Assembly: GCA_006937955.1 (NCBI GenBank)
Contig: SSNP01000044.1
Coordinates: 781,857-845,856, forward strand
Source of the DNA: Pachypanchax playfairii
Taxonomy: Eukaryota; Chordata; Actinopteri; Cyprinodontiformes; Aplocheilidae
Direction: 5' to 3'
Length of the DNA: 64,000 bases
This document shows positions 13,760-26,401 of the stretch, one piece after another. Both the position numbers and the translations under genes were made by a program. Each line of letters opens with the position of its first letter. The stretch's first letter is position 1. Below the pieces are notes generated by a model. That model saw nothing but the letters and a program-made list of their open reading frames with translations. It had not been told where the DNA came from and ran no database searches.

Positions 13760-14559
13760 TTAAATAGTCCTAACCATTAGTGTTACGTGTGCAGGTATGA
13801 AATAAAACACATATTTACATACTGACAACATCATAAACAAATACAGGACAGATGTGCATGTAAGTAAACTCTGGTTACATGACGGCACACTGTTAAAGTT
13901 AACGTATAAATAACTTTGGAAAAAAAATCCCAGCTTGGATTATTGAAAGGTTTTTTAGAATTCTTATAGCTTTAAATCATTATATGACACATTTTTATGT
14001 CTCAAATGCAAATGAATTTCTGACAAAACCCAATATAATCAAATTAACACATCCAGTACTGATTTTACCTGAATACAAATAAAACATTAAGCTGCTGAGA
14101 TATATTTAATTCATTCTGGGTGTTTCATTTTTGAGCAGATGTCTCCAAAAGAGGCCTAGGCTTTAACAGGTTAATGATAACACGCTGCTTAGCACGGAAG
14201 TCACAGGCTATCTTCAAATGGAAAAGAAATTGCTTGGATTTAATTTTCCGTTTTTTCCCTTGATATCAACCAGCTGTGCGTGACACTGGGCTCTTGTGAG
14301 AAGATCAATTCCTCAAGAAAGTGCCATCTTCGTGAGACAGGCTGCTGAGCCTTCATGAAAGAGAGAATCACGAACAGGCACTTCCAACATCGAGGGAGAT
14401 GTTTGGATTAGAGACTGGTGACTCATTGCAGATGTCTCACACCCACCTTCTGGCACCACCCTCTCTCTCTACACCATAGTTGGTATGGGGCGAGATGTTC
14501 CCAGAGGACTGAGGGGACTCATATATACACTTAGGTATGAGAAAGGTCAGGCAGACTGA

Positions 14560-15480
14560 ATGTGGCAGGCAAACAGGCAGCGGGAGTCTGGGGGCCTGGG
14601 GATGAATCACAGGAGAATTGGTGCATGGCAGTGAATGAATAACCCGCCATGGCTCCCCAAACCCCATTATTTCCCTCCTTCTCCAGCGGGGCCTGAAATT
14701 CATGTCTGTGCATGCTGCCAGTTCATTAGGGGAAGGATGTCATTTCTCTTCTTGCTGCTGCAGGACAGACCAGGCAGGCCCCAGGAGGACCTAGCCCTGT
14801 TTAATTCTACATCAACTGCTCCACTGAGGGCTTTAATCTCTGCTTGTGTGATCAATACTATATCAGTGTAAATTAAAATGACAATTTTAAAGTAATTAGG
14901 CCTGTTAATGCTTGATTCAAATGCCATTATTTGCTTGAGGAGAGGCAGAGGGAGGAGTAATGTGTATAATATGTGTACGTATAGACGAGGCGACATTATG
15001 AGTCTTGTCCACTGTGACAGGTAAAACTGCCTGAACTGGCATGGCCTAATGTTACCCACGCAGATACCGAGAGGAGAGCTTAACAAAAGCAGATTAACTC
15101 TCCACTCTTGCCATCCCAAAGACCTCTCTAGTTTCAGAGGAGGATAACCCAATTGTTTAAATCTGATTTGTACGACCAAACCCAATTATGGCCATATTAG
15201 ATGAGAAGTGGCAGGGAGAGAACGCTTGCTGAGGGCGGCAGGACAAACAGTGCGGGTGGAGGTAGTGGGAGAGGGTGCAAAGGAAAAAGAAACATACACA
15301 ATAAAAATGCACTTAACTATAGAATCAAGCCCAGCAGTAATTGTGTGATTCAATTTTCTTTGCCTCTCCCCGTACTCTGCATTTGAAAGGCTATTTGGAG
15401 TCATTGTTAGAGTGAAATAAATGAGACCCAACATTAACCTTGTACTGGTTTGTGTGTATGTGTGTGCGTCCTGTCTCAAG
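14560..15480. promoter_or_regulatory. Candidate conserved noncoding block, intron 4
   Basis: Largest unique block, GC content higher than surroundings, with AGTAATTAGGCC (14892) and TTCAAATGCCATTATTTGC. Several long antisense ORFs cross it, but none shows a domain or splice pattern. Confidence 0.36.
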
Positions 15481-16179
15481 TAAAGGGATGTGTAAGTGAA
15501 AGGAAATGAAATGATCACATTGTTGGTTGTTAATATGTCAGGCTCACAGCTCACAGCTGCCGACCCTCTGCTCCTCTCACAGCTGATTCACCAGTTCCAT
15601 CCGGTCCGCCTGCTTCAGAGACACACTGTCATACTTCAGACTCTTTACTGTTTTAAAGACTTTCCTCATGCGCTAGTGCTGATAAAAACGAAACACAAAA
15701 GAAGTTTCACTTTTGATGATAAATGTAACCTGTGACTTTTTTAACCTGACACTTTTTTAGCCTTACTGACCACTCGAATCGCTTTTACACAAGTTATATT
15801 GATAAGCAGCCAACAAGTCAAGTGTTGACAAAACAAGTAGTGTTAACGAGCACAGGGCATAGATTAGTCATGGGCACTCATACAGAAAGAGGAAACAGAG
15901 ATTTGGTGACATGATTATCACTGTTGTCAAACCACCTCAGAGACGGGAAAATGCCTGAAGGTAAAGTAGTTTTTTTAAGCAGTACAACAAATACCCTGAA
16001 GAAGTGTAATTACAACAGATTAATGATGGGAACTGTCTGCGGGATGTTAGTGATTACAGTGCATTTACAGTGCATGAGACGGGTTTAGGATTGAGACACA
16101 ATTACATTTCTATATTCTAACTGATTTTATCACAAAAAGTACAGCACAAACAATAAGCTCTGTCATCAGAGACGGAGAT

Positions 16180-16710
16180 CCATGAATTATAAATACATGC
16201 CAATATGGATCAGGTGGGCCAATCCGAGCAGAAAAACAAAGACAACCTGTTTGTACTTAATTAGAAGGGAGGGGCTACCATGCATCTCCTATCAAAGAGG
16301 ATAAAAGACACCCAAGGGCCTTTCAGAGGGCTGGAAAAAAGCTTGGCAATGTGTTAGTTTGCCTTCAAGCTGTCCGATCCATCACACTGTTCGTTAAAGA
16401 GTGTTAGAGAAGCCAGCCCATATTAATTATCAGCACATTTGGAGGGGGGCTGTCAAAGGTGGGGTGGGGGTGGTAGATGCTTTTTCCTCTTTGATCAATG
16501 CAAGCAATCGCTGTGAAAGAACTCCACTGAGGGTGATTAGGGTCAATTTCAACCAGACCTCCAGCTGGGCTATTCCCCACCACACCAGCATCATCACCTC
16601 CTCAGCCTGCCAGCGACTGCACCCCCCCCCCTCCGCAAACCCCCGGGAGTCAAACTTTTACAGAGTTATTCACACAACTCCTGATAAGTGTAACCAAATC
16701 ACCAATTAAT
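16180..16710. promoter_or_regulatory. Candidate conserved noncoding element, intron 4
   Basis: Unique sequence with TACTTAATTAGAAGG, CATATTAATTATCAGC and AGAGGATAAAAG motifs. Confidence 0.34.
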
Positions 16711-17404
16711 TTCTAACTCAAGCAGCTCATTGTCAGCATGAAGACACTGATGATTTAACCTTTAAAACAGCTGACAGCTTACTGGCAGCAATCAGCTGTT
16801 CTCTACACAACAAGCGCTGTGTAATTGGGTTAATATGTGACATAACGCTGCTCAGATTATTGATCTGTGATGGAAACTGCACATTTTACACCAGGCTACA
16901 GTGACCACAGTGTGTATAATCTGTTTTAAGAATCAGAACATCACACTGCAAACAAACTCATTTTACAGCATCCAGAAAATCCACCGATCAATATCATCCA
17001 ACAAAATGAGCTTTTACTGAAAAGAATTCTGACAGTTTTTTAAAACTCTTCGCTGATTTTGAGAATATTAACAGACCACAGTTTATTTAAAAGTAATTTG
17101 ATTTTAATTTAGCAGTTTTTTTTGTTTTGTTTTTTTTACATTTACCAACCTAGAGCTGTTGTGGAGTATCTGTTGGGCTGTTCACAGTGGCACAAACAAC
17201 AAGACCAAACTAAATCAATGGCTACAACAACGGTGTTTCGAACACAGACCCAAAACAAAAAGAGTGTTGCTTTAGGAAGTTGTATAGTTTCCATCTCCCA
17301 CAGACACGAGGAATCAAGAAGATTGTGGCTGAAAAATCTGAACTTGAAGATGAAAACCCAAAACTCTGCATATATACTCGTTTCACTTTGTTGACAAACG
17401 GCTG

Positions 17405-17736
17405 ATGATGGAAAACCTGCATCTGACCCTCCCCTATGGTCATGAAATCTGGATCCTGACCAAATGAACAAGGTCCCAAATACAAGCAGCTGAAATGAGC
17501 TTCCTCTCTAGGGTGGCTGGGCTCAGTCTCAGAGATAAGGTGAGGAGGTTCCCCATCAGGACAGAGCTGCTCCTCCACGTAGAAAAGAGTAAGCTGAGGT
17601 GTTCCAGGCTCGCCCCAGGCCTGGAAACATCTGGGGATCCCCCAGGAGGAGCTGCAGAGTGTTGCTTAGGTGAGGGAGGTCTGGGGTTTGCACTTGAACC
17701 TGTTGTCCCATGACCCGACATTGGATGAGCAGAAGA
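17405..17736 (+). pseudogene. Rex3/RTE-type LINE 3' end
   Basis: The frame contains MSFLSRVAGLSLRDKVRRFP and LLLHVEKSKLR, the C-terminal segment of Rex3-like RTE elements, preceded by decayed GHEIWILTK and followed by DPPGGAAE. The 3' end CCCGACATTGGATGAGCAGA runs straight into a GGAT array, the known Rex3 tail. Confidence 0.8.
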
Positions 17737-17889
17737 GGATGGATGGATGGATGGATGGATGGATGGATGGATGGATGGATGGATGGATGGATGGATGGAT
17801 GGATGGATGGATGGATGGATGGATGGATGGATGGATGGATGGATGGATGGACGGACGGACGGACGGACGGACGGACGGATGGATGGATG
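17737..17889. repeat. (GGAT)n/(GGAC)n microsatellite, Rex3 tail
   Basis: About 112 bp of GGAT, then seven GGAC units, then GGAT again. It continues from the Rex3 3' end. DGWM-type frames here are repeat translations. Confidence 0.95.
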
Positions 17890-18349
17890 TTTAAGTACTG
17901 TAACTCAGCTTCTGTTTGTGCAAGAGAGAAAATTCAGACATAGAAGAGAAAGTGGGCTTTACAGAGATATTCAGATGCTTCACGTTAAGTATTCAAACAT
18001 TTGGACCAGAGTGAATGTTCAAATGGTTCCTGAAAGGTGAAAAGAAGAGCTTTAATTTTTCGTACGTTGTGGGAGACAGATGTAACAGAGGTGCTGGCAT
18101 AGGTCAGACTTAGTACACAGAGAGATGAGGGGGGGGTGTATCTGTCTGTTTGACAGAAGATCTGGTTTTTAAAATATTTTTACACTAAATTGAGAGAACA
18201 TGTCAGGAAAGCTGGCATTTATAATACAAGGGTGTTAAAGGGTTAAGAAACACATCAGGGTGTAGGATGCATTATAATGTAGAGATTTTTTTAAGAATGA
18301 AATGTGCAGAGCAGGTGGGGATCTTTCCCTGTGAGGAAAGGGGCTGTAA

Positions 18350-18500
18350 GAGCTGTAAAGGATGGCTACAGGATTATGGAAATTAAAGCAGGAGGAGATC
18401 AGCTAATGGGAATATAATGACCATTGACTGCACGGGTCAGCTGGGCTATGCAAATAATGCAACTATAGCTGGTGGCAGAGAGAGAATCGATATGTATAGA
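18350..18500. promoter_or_regulatory. Candidate enhancer with POU octamer
   Basis: A perfect octamer ATGCAAAT at 18448-18455 follows GACCATTGACTG (SOX-like half site) by some 20 bp, within unique sequence. Confidence 0.33.
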
Positions 18501-18575
18501 CAAAGTGCTACCCAGAGATAGCCCTATATCAGTAATGCTCTATAGACATGTGTGCTTGCCCAGAGAAGTAGGAAA

Positions 18576-18579
<4 letters not shown>

Positions 18580-18612
<33 letters not shown>
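18580..18612. repeat. (GA)n microsatellite
   Basis: About 33 bp of uninterrupted GA. Confidence 0.95.
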
Positions 18613-18613
<1 letters not shown>

Positions 18614-19029
18614 CCTGAAGCCAGCGAACAGAAGTGAGCTTTCAGCAAGAGGACCGGCCTCAAGTGGGGAAGAGGCGATATCGCCAGCTCAGGGCCTGCA
18701 CCCTCTCACTGATGTCAACAAGCAGCATGTGATTCTTCCCAACTCCTGTCTCTAATCCCTACTGACACAGCACTGAGACACAGAAACTCCACCAGCCACT
18801 CAGTGTACCCTCCATCAAACATCTAGTCATCCCACCTCGCTTCCAAATACACAACAAACATCCTTGAAGACAATCAGCAGAGCCAAAACAGCCAAGCATC
18901 ACGACAGCATTTAGATCCACTAAGTAGTTTACTTTCCTACAGCCTCTGGAAAATGTGACATCTACCATTTAAGGCTATGTGGATATTAACCTTATCCGGA
19001 TGTATGAGCTAAAGTGGGTGTCATAAAAC

Positions 19030-19330
19030 GCAATTGAGTGGGACAGATGTCGGCCTTCATCATCAAACTAAATGGAACATCTCTACTCTTATATGTCAGA
19101 ATACCAATTCTGAGCATGTCAAAAAAATTTCAATTTCAGGTGGGAGCGGCGACTCTGCCTTCCAATGCCTGGCCTCTCCCCTCTCATTTTCATTCCTGCC
19201 CGCTCGGCACAGACATCCATCAGGACCTGGGCAGCGGACACCTCCCGCCTGCTCACAAATGCATGGAGCAAGCAATAAAATTAACCTTGTGGCAATTGTT
19301 TTCCCACCCGTTTGATGGGCCCATGTCAGC
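19030..19330. promoter_or_regulatory. Candidate conserved noncoding element, intron 4
   Basis: Unique, GC-richer block with AAGCAATAAAATTAACC and GGCAATTGTTTTCCC. Two overlapping ORFs cross it without domain content. Confidence 0.28.
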
Positions 19331-19540
19331 TCATCTGTTAAGACAAGAAGGAATAAAAAAGTCAGGCTTGAATGTGCAAAAAATTATGACTTGTTGGGGA
19401 ATGGTTGTTGCATGAACGAAGCAGAACTAATGTTATGTTATGGATTTAAAATGTAATCAATCAGTGTTAGAGGGAGTCTGAAAAGATAGTTGCTTGTTGA
19501 CTTGCACCTTAGAATCAAGCAGGGCAAAAAGATATTGCTA

Positions 19541-19645
19541 AGTAGAGGGCAGTTAAAAGTATTTGCCCCCTACAGATTTCGTCTTTTTTTTGTCACACCA
19601 AAATGTTTGAGATCGGCAAACACATTTTACAAGACAAAGAAAATA
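19541..19645 (+). mobile_element. TcMar-like end fragment
   Basis: TTAAAAGTATTTGCCCCCTA and TTTGTCACACCAAAATGTTT resemble the end of a frequent fish TcMar element. Only one end is present; it stops at the element starting 19661. Confidence 0.4.
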
Positions 19646-19660
19646 CAAGAGGCAGTTTTC

Positions 19661-20242
19661 AAATAGGGAGTAGCTATTGGCCGTGCCCCTACAATTAGAG
19701 TTATTGATCGCAGTCCGTAATTGAGTGCGCATGCGTCAATTTCCGTATATATAAGGTCGTGTTTGCACATGCGCCAGATTTGAAAATGGCTGCGGAAAGC
19801 AAAGGGAGCAAAGTTTGAAAGTTTTAATCACGCTATCCAAGAATATTAGCGTAGGAAATGTGTCCAGCTATACTACAAAAGAGATTAGAACCACTGCTGC
19901 GAGAAGCTGTTGTTAGGTTTGAAATTCGACAGATATTCAGCAGCGTTTTCAACCGGGTCTTCTTGCTCAGTTTCATTCGGTGCCCAGTGAGCTAGCTGCT
20001 AGCACAGAGATAGCCGCAGTTCAAGACGTTGCTGGATATCTGTTGAATAATCCATCTAAAAATAACTTTACCGTGGTGAATTTTGCTGCATCTATAGAGG
20101 CAACAACAGAAAATACAAAATAAATATGAATACAAATAGATGTTCAAATATTTAAACCTGACACTTTCTCTCTTTTAGATGAGTAGCATTTACAACTACA
20201 ACAGCAAACATGTTCAAATATAAACTTAATAACTTGGAATAA

Positions 20243-20281
<39 letters not shown>

Positions 20282-20612
20282 ACAAACAAACAAACAAACA
20301 AACAAACAAACAAACAAACAAACAAACAAACAAACAAACAAACAAACAAACAAATAAATAAATAAATAACTTGAAATAAATAAATTGGATTAAAAGTTTC
20401 AAAATACAGATACATGTGGAACAGATATGAAAAGGTACAGCTGTTTATTGCGGACCAATAACTTCCTACTTGTTCGTCCGGCAGTCTGCCGTATCAAAAG
20501 CAGTGAGCTAAAGGGTGACGCATGACGGACACGTAGCCACTGCCTTTCAAATCAGGATTTCTTTGTTAAACCACCATCCTAGCCTAATGTGAAAAGTATG
20601 TGCTCCCTATTT
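19661..20612. mobile_element. Unassigned inverted-repeat element with CpG-rich interior
   Basis: The left end AAATAGGGAGTAGCTATTGG and right end, inverted, AAATAGGGAGCACATACTTT are similar. The interior has TATATAAGG (19747), several GCGC/CG steps and a short frame MAAESKGSKV, then an AAAT/AAAC microsatellite. It may be a nonautonomous DNA element that kept a promoter region; superfamily unknown. Confidence 0.45.
20241..20388. repeat. (AAAT)n/(AAAC)n/(AAAT)n microsatellite
   Basis: About 40 bp of AAAT, 70 bp of AAAC, then AAAT again, inside the element at 19661. The FVCL-type frames are repeat translations. Confidence 0.95.
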
Positions 20613-22529
20613 AAGAACAGATAAGAAGAAAAATCCATCAGTCTGGAAAGGGTTAAAAAGTTTTTTCTAAAGCTTTAGACCACTCGTGAATTAAAATGAA
20701 AAAGAGAGTGAGATTAAAAAAAACAGACAAAGGTAATAAATGAAAAAGAAACATTAAAAGGTAGAAGAAAACTCAGTGAGAGTTGCAGAGATAATCTACA
20801 CCACAAATAGATTTTGGAAATAATAGATAATGGAAATAATGGCTTTTATTTTCAACACCAGGTGACCGTAATGAGCTAAATCCCAACCTCGTCACTTCCA
20901 TTAACTAGAAACGAGTATTATTCCTCAATCCAAGTCACATTTATTAGCCACAAAAAATGGTTCCTGTAGGCTGAAACTGAGCTGTAACAACAAAACTATC
21001 TGCAGACAAAGAAATCTGTCATTCAACACCAGAAAAAAACCAGCAGCAAACATTTTGCAGCGGTAAACAGACAAAATCTGTAATAACATTTGTGGTGATC
21101 AAAAAAAAAAAACCTGAAGTAAACGAGTCGAGAAATGCTGCGATGAAAATAGGAAGTTTGCGTAAACAGCGCACCTGAATCGAACTGTTTAAAAAACTTA
21201 ATCAACAGCAAGTTAGAAACCAGCAGTTGTTTCAAAATGAGACTGTCAACTGGTTTATTAGCATATTAAAAGCGTCCCTTTTTTATTTTAGCAGTAGCTA
21301 ACTCAGACATTATATTTCTTCATGAGTAGTAGATCACGGCCTCAGCCAAAATCTGGCATACTCACTCTAGTGGTGGAAAAAGGTACTACAAGTTTGCCGG
21401 ACAGTCAAAAAATAAAAAAAAAGATAAATCACATGTGGAATTATAGTAAACAATATGTTGTTTAGTGCTCTAATTATTGTATTACTTTATTTTTAAAAAA
21501 GCATAAGATTGAAAATTCTACAACTCAGCAAAAAGAAGCGTGAGTTTAAATCCCTTCACACTAAAAAGGAAAACATTTTGTAAACACTTGACTGCAGTTG
21601 TTGCACCTAAGGGCGGCCCAGCTATTAGGTTAACTATGGGGTATCCTTCCTCTTACCAAATATCAGCTGCAGATAGTCACCAGCGCCCCCGCAACCCTGA
21701 ACAAGCACATGAAAACTGATGGGTGGGTTTTGGATTTATAATGTGATATTTGTCTGATATTAAAACGTGTTGATCGATCAGACAGTAAGCATAACAAGAA
21801 AAACAGGAACAACATTTTAATAGGGTAAATGCTTTTTCAAAATGAGCAACGAGATGGTGTATTACTTTTACAGTTTCACCCTGTGCCTGATCTGAACATG
21901 GGCAGACCAGGACAAGAAGAAGGGGGGCGAGAGTTGGTAAGAGGGGGATAAAAATCTTTCAAGGGGTGTTTATTTGCTTTCAACACCATCTAAGCGATCA
22001 ATATTTTTAATTTGGGTCCGAGTTATTATTTTTCACATCACTGCACAGGGGAGAAGAGTAAAGTGGCTCATATTTTAGTACTAAAAAGATCGATATGACA
22101 GGCTCACCTTCACTCTGCCCCCGTGGTGGCTGGGGGCTGCACATCATAATGGACGGTGGTGAGGTACACCCAGCCTGACTCGTGCTGGAATCACATCATT
22201 ATCAGCGACCAGAAACACCCCCCACACCCACGCAGCACAACATCCCTCCTTCCACCACAGGGCAACAACACCTCCACTTCAAACACAACTGATTTACTCT
22301 CCAAACACACACAGCGAGACACTTTATCAGTGCTGTTTATGAGGAGAAGCTCGTGTACGTGCGACAGAGCAGGCCGGTGGCCAGGCGCAGTTATGATCCA
22401 AAAGGGCAAAGGCTCAAATCTGACTTCTTGTCATAAATACATTTGTCTCTCCACCTCTTTATACAATCCATGAATTATATCTACATTTTAAACCTAAATA
22501 TTTTCACAGAGGGAATGCCAACTCTTTCT

Positions 22530-22810
22530 GCCTCATAACTCAAGCGTGATGGCAGATTCATTGATTGTCGCTCAGAACAGTGTGAATGTGTTTTTCAATA
22601 TGCACTCTCATTATTGTGTTTATTTGACTTTGTCATTTAATACGTGTGTGTATGCACTTAGGTCTGCCCTGAGAGTATGACTGATGGCGAAGGAGAGTTA
22701 TGCCCCGGCGATATTACCGAGGTGACATTTACTCCATTCAAGTGGCCTCAGTCTGCGCCGTACTTCTCACCATATTGAAATAACAGCGCTCTTGGATTTA
22801 ATTTGCAATA
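22530..22810. promoter_or_regulatory. Candidate conserved noncoding element, intron 4
   Basis: Unique sequence with CATTGATTGTCGC, GCCCCGGCGATATTACC, GAGGTGACATTTAC and GGATTTAATTTGC; CpG steps are kept, unlike the flanks. Confidence 0.34.
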
Positions 22811-23479
22811 TCTTAACCTGTTTATGTTCCCGTTGCAGGCTTTTTAAACACAGACCCAGGAGGCTGAAGAGGAGGAGGAGGAGGAAGAGGGTGGTTGTTG
22901 CTCCTAGTTAACCTCTGCATGTAAAACCAACAGACTGTACACAGAGAGCCCTCGTCTGGTATCGGGGGGAATAAATGCAAGTGACTCACATCCTGGACAA
23001 ACATTCTTACACTGAAGCCCTGTGCTCTTGTATTTCAGGTTGCATAGCAGCTCTGATTATTACATTACAGCAGACTGACTCACCTGTAAACCAGAGAGAA
23101 CCTCAGATGCTCAGAAGCTTCCAACAGCCCGAATAAAACCGAATAAAAAAATCCAACTTAGACATACACTTACTGTATGTCCTTCTGTCCTTCTTACAGA
23201 AGCTCATGTGCTGTAAAAATAGAATTTGTTATTTTTATTGAATCTTCTTAACTCTTGAAAATAAATGGTGGGTTTGAACATTTTTTATGGTGTGAAAAAT
23301 AATGAATTTTACTTTGACCATCGCACAGAATGAAACTCTATTCTTGCACACCAGGCCACCAAAAAGTCCATTAATACACTGTGTTGTCTTCTGATCCCAC
23401 AAATTCTGTATGTGTGTACACACAAGCATAAAATTAAAAAAGCCGAGAGCCTGATTTATCCTCTGTCACTGCTCTTGTT

Positions 23480-23960
23480 CCTGTCCTGCAGACCACAGAC
23501 ATACGGGTTGCCTTTAATTTCCCATTAAAATGCCCTGGAATAACTAAGTGCAGAGGAGTCACTGTGTGCCGCTGCGTGTCACTGTCAGTGTGTGTAGATT
23601 GCTTGATTAGACTTTGTGACAGCGCTAGGTGTGTTTGTGTGTGTGGAACTGCAGCCGCTTCTGATAAGCTGCACAGACGCCGGAGGACAAGCGTGTGTCA
23701 GAAAGCAGAAACATTAGCGCACATCATTCTGGATGACATGAGCTGCGGCTTGGGGGCCCGGTCCACGATAAATATTAATCACCAGGAACAAGTGGATTGG
23801 GAGTTGAGTTAGCAGGGCGGGCCTTCTAATTGACATTTTACCTGCTGTATACCTTAACAGGCTGTAAAACACCAAGACTGGGATCAGCCGTAAGGGGGAA
23901 CATGTCAGTCAACTCATCCCTGTTACAGGACTTTAACGCTGGGTTGAGAGGTGCAGCTGC
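23480..23960. promoter_or_regulatory. Candidate conserved noncoding element, intron 4
   Basis: Unique sequence with CCACGATAAATATTAATCACC, GGCCTTCTAATTGACATTTT and TTCCCATTAAAATG motifs and no coding signal. Confidence 0.34.
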
Positions 23961-26083
23961 AGCGAGATTCAACATCAGTTTTTACACGCTTAAATTTAAC
24001 ATTTAGTTTTCACACTTTGTACAACAATTAGATTTTCTCTCCTTAAAAAAAGTAAAAATCTGTTTGAGACAGACAGTTTTGCCTTTTTTGTGCATCTTGA
24101 AGCTTAAATGAAATACAGTTTATCAATTTCCATGAAAATTCTAATTTAAAGAAAATGTTCTGAAAGTTATAAATAGAACAAAAGCTGAAAACATGAAAAC
24201 ACGTTCTACTGTGAAGTTTAAAAAAAAACTTTATCAAATTGATTATCAAGTATGTAAAAAAAAAAGAAATGAATATACTGGAAAATCTGTGATTTTCTTT
24301 TTTTTTCAGTTATATTCTCATACTGGATGGGCAGGCAAATGATCTCAGAGCCTTTATTGTGAAATGACTCCCCACACACTTCCCTTTCAAAGACACTTCA
24401 TAAACACAGAATCAAACCGCAGCACACAATTATACAGGCTGCGATCTCTGAACTCAGAAAAGTCTTCAGACGAGCCAGACAACAAACAATTATCCCTAGT
24501 GTGCAGATGGGGGGGGGGTAATCGAAGACTGAAAAAACAAATATGAGTGATGCCATCAAACCTAAATGGCAAGCCCTGTGTGAGAAAGACTGGAGAGTCT
24601 TTTCATATTTACTGTTACCAGGATTTCGACATCAGAATTACAGGAAGAACATCAGACGTTTTTATTTCCACTGACTGATTCGGAACAAACTGTCTCTATT
24701 TGATGAGAATGAAAATACAGCTGAAAAGGTTAATCTACAGACAAACACCGCTGAACAAACAGCTTATAATTCCAAGATAATAGTGAAGCTTATTTAAAAT
24801 GGCAGATAATTATATTTCTAAAAGGCCAGTGTTGGATTTTTTTTTTGAAAAGAGTAAATGTGACTCTCTGGGTCCTGTGATTAATGAAGATTTGTGAAGA
24901 TTCAGTGGAGCGTGTTGATGACACTAGAAGCACCCAAAGGAACCAAAACAGACACAACTTGGTGATTATAAACAACAAACTGAGGCGATAGAACACAAAC
25001 AGAAGACTGCTGTAATATTCTGTGCTAATATCTAATCACCTGTAGGTGTAGAGATGATTACCTACCATACCTGTGTTCTACTGATTAGTATGACCCATAA
25101 AATAATCTTCTTTTTTTATTTCTATTTCTTTATGATTGAAGGAAACGCGGCAGAGTGCTGGAGCTTGAACGCCACTGCTTCCTGTGAGAGGTTTAAGCAT
25201 TTGGCTCCACCAAGAGGCCAGTTGTAAAATACTTTACACTTCATACTTTATTAGTAAGTGAAAGAGGGTCATTCTAAAATCCCACATGTCCATTTTACAT
25301 TCATCTATACACTGAATTGCTTTTTAGCCCAGATTGGTTTGGCAGTAGTTCCATCTGATTGTGCACCACTCTATGAAACAATGAGTTTATTAGGAGTTTA
25401 TTATTCTCTATTTGTTATAAAGTATCTTAAAACAACAGATGTAATGACATTTATTGTTTTTAAATAACAGTAACAATATCCTCATGTCTAATAACTGATG
25501 AACTGCTAAGTAACTCTGACTATAATTCAAGACACAATCAGCAGGTTTCAGCTCTGATACCTTTAACATATTACTGAATATCTGGCGCCTCCTTGTGGTC
25601 ATCTGTTGTCACTACATAAAAACTGTGCAGCCAGCTCACAGCTGATTGGTTGAACCTTTAGATCTATAATATTGCTCTTTGCATCAAGTAAAATAAATAT
25701 TCTGCACTCAGGTTTTGGTGTAAAGCAGCAACAGTCTTTATGTTTTAAAGCCTCCAAAAACTAAATGATGTCGCCTACAACACTGACTATCATAGTGTGT
25801 ATTTTGAGTCTGTTTTAGAGATATAAGCTCAACTTGATTAAAACTGTATGGTTTGTATATAAAGTTACAACTTGTACATGTAAAACTCGAAGCAACAGAT
25901 ACCAAAATAAGAAATGTTGTTAAAGATGGTGGATCAGGAAGCACAATCTTCACTATTTTCTGCTGCTGGTTAGATAAAGATGCTAAAGCATCCACTTAAG
26001 TCCACATATGAAATTTACAAATCCTAAACATTAGTGTGGAGCTGACACCAGAATGTGGACTGTTGCACAGAGCAGTTACTTAC

Positions 26084-26171
26084 TGTGAAGTGCTCCTGGG
26101 ATTTGTAGTTCTCATCGAGGTAGATGCGGGCTCTGCTGAACTCCTTCATAACATCACTGGACAATAGTTCT
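26084..26171 (-). CDS. INPP5A: INPP5A exon 4 (88 bp)
   Basis: The minus strand gives one base completing the Lys codon of exon 3, then ELLSSDVMKEFSRAR and IYLDENYKSQEHFT. The acceptor is TGTGTCTTCTCAG and the donor GTAAGTAA; the exon ends in phase 0. It matches INPP5A residues just after the HCQE segment, with conservative changes against the human protein as I remember it (for example Ile for Val before YLDENYKSQEHFT). The following human segment begins ALGSFYF; I looked for it on the minus strand through 26083-1 and did not find it, so exon 5 probably lies left of the window. A very short or divergent exon could have been missed. Confidence 0.92.
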
Positions 26172-26300
26172 CTGAGAAGACACAGATTAATCAGTTCAAC
26201 AAGGATTTTTATAAGCCATCTAACAGGTATGACTTGTCTTTAACCTCTTATTGCTGGAAACATCTGAACAATTACAACATGATATTAACTTGGAACTTAC
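26172..26300 (-). other. INPP5A: INPP5A intron 3 (129 bp)
   Basis: A minimal teleost-sized intron with GT-AG ends (GTAAGTTC to TTCTCAG) between exons 3 and 4. It contains no repeat. Its size contrasts with the flanking introns of over 20 kb. Confidence 0.85.
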
Positions 26301-26401
26301 TTGGCAAAACTATCCACATGTGACATGGATGCTTCGTAATTCTTTCCGCCCACCTCTTGACAGTGCAGAGCCAAAAAGTGAGGATTGTGTGCTTGTACTG
26401 T
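26301..26401 (-). CDS. INPP5A: INPP5A exon 3 (101 bp)
   Basis: The minus strand reads TVQAHNPHFLALHCQEVGG, then KNYEASMSHVDSFA, then two bases (AA) of a split lysine codon. The acceptor is CTGTCCTCCCTTACAG and the donor GTAAGTTC, so the exon starts in phase 0 and ends in phase 2. The ALHCQE core is the 5-phosphatase version of the conserved Q-E motif of the endonuclease/exonuclease/phosphatase fold, where the Glu helps bind the catalytic magnesium (family knowledge). GGKNYEASMSHVD is nearly invariant in vertebrate INPP5A as I remember it. The split codon is completed by the first base of the exon at 26171. Very unlikely to be a pseudogene: it is spliced, in frame and shows no lesion. Confidence 0.93.

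Larger units (their letters stand above)
1..26083 (-). other. INPP5A: INPP5A intron 4 (5' part; 3' end outside window)
   Basis: Everything left of the exon 4 donor at 26083 appears intronic, since no further exon was found. The stretch holds the candidate noncoding elements and transposons listed separately. Parts where I see only unassigned AT-rich sequence: 1-699, 1081-2359, 2952-3529, 4501-6399, 7011-8849, 9181-11835, 13764-14559, 15481-16179, 16711-17429, 17890-18349, 20613-22529 and 23961-26083. Short ORFs in these parts lack codon structure or recognisable domains. Confidence 0.7.

Noticed and set aside
14700..15554. 161-aa and 122-aa minus-strand ORFs
   Set aside because: No domain or codon pattern; overlapping opposite-strand ORFs of similar quality; more likely conserved noncoding sequence.
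17670..18040. DGWM-repeat proteins in three frames
   Set aside because: Translations of the GGAT/GGAC microsatellite.
19785..19817. Short frame MAAESKGSKV after a TATA-like box
   Set aside because: Stops after ten codons; kept only as part of the unassigned element.
20144..20415. FVCL/YLFI repeat proteins
   Set aside because: Translations of the AAAC/AAAT microsatellite.
22820..23005. Possible minus-strand exon ending in GTAAGAATG
   Set aside because: Flanked by a GGA repeat, no INPP5A or other homology.
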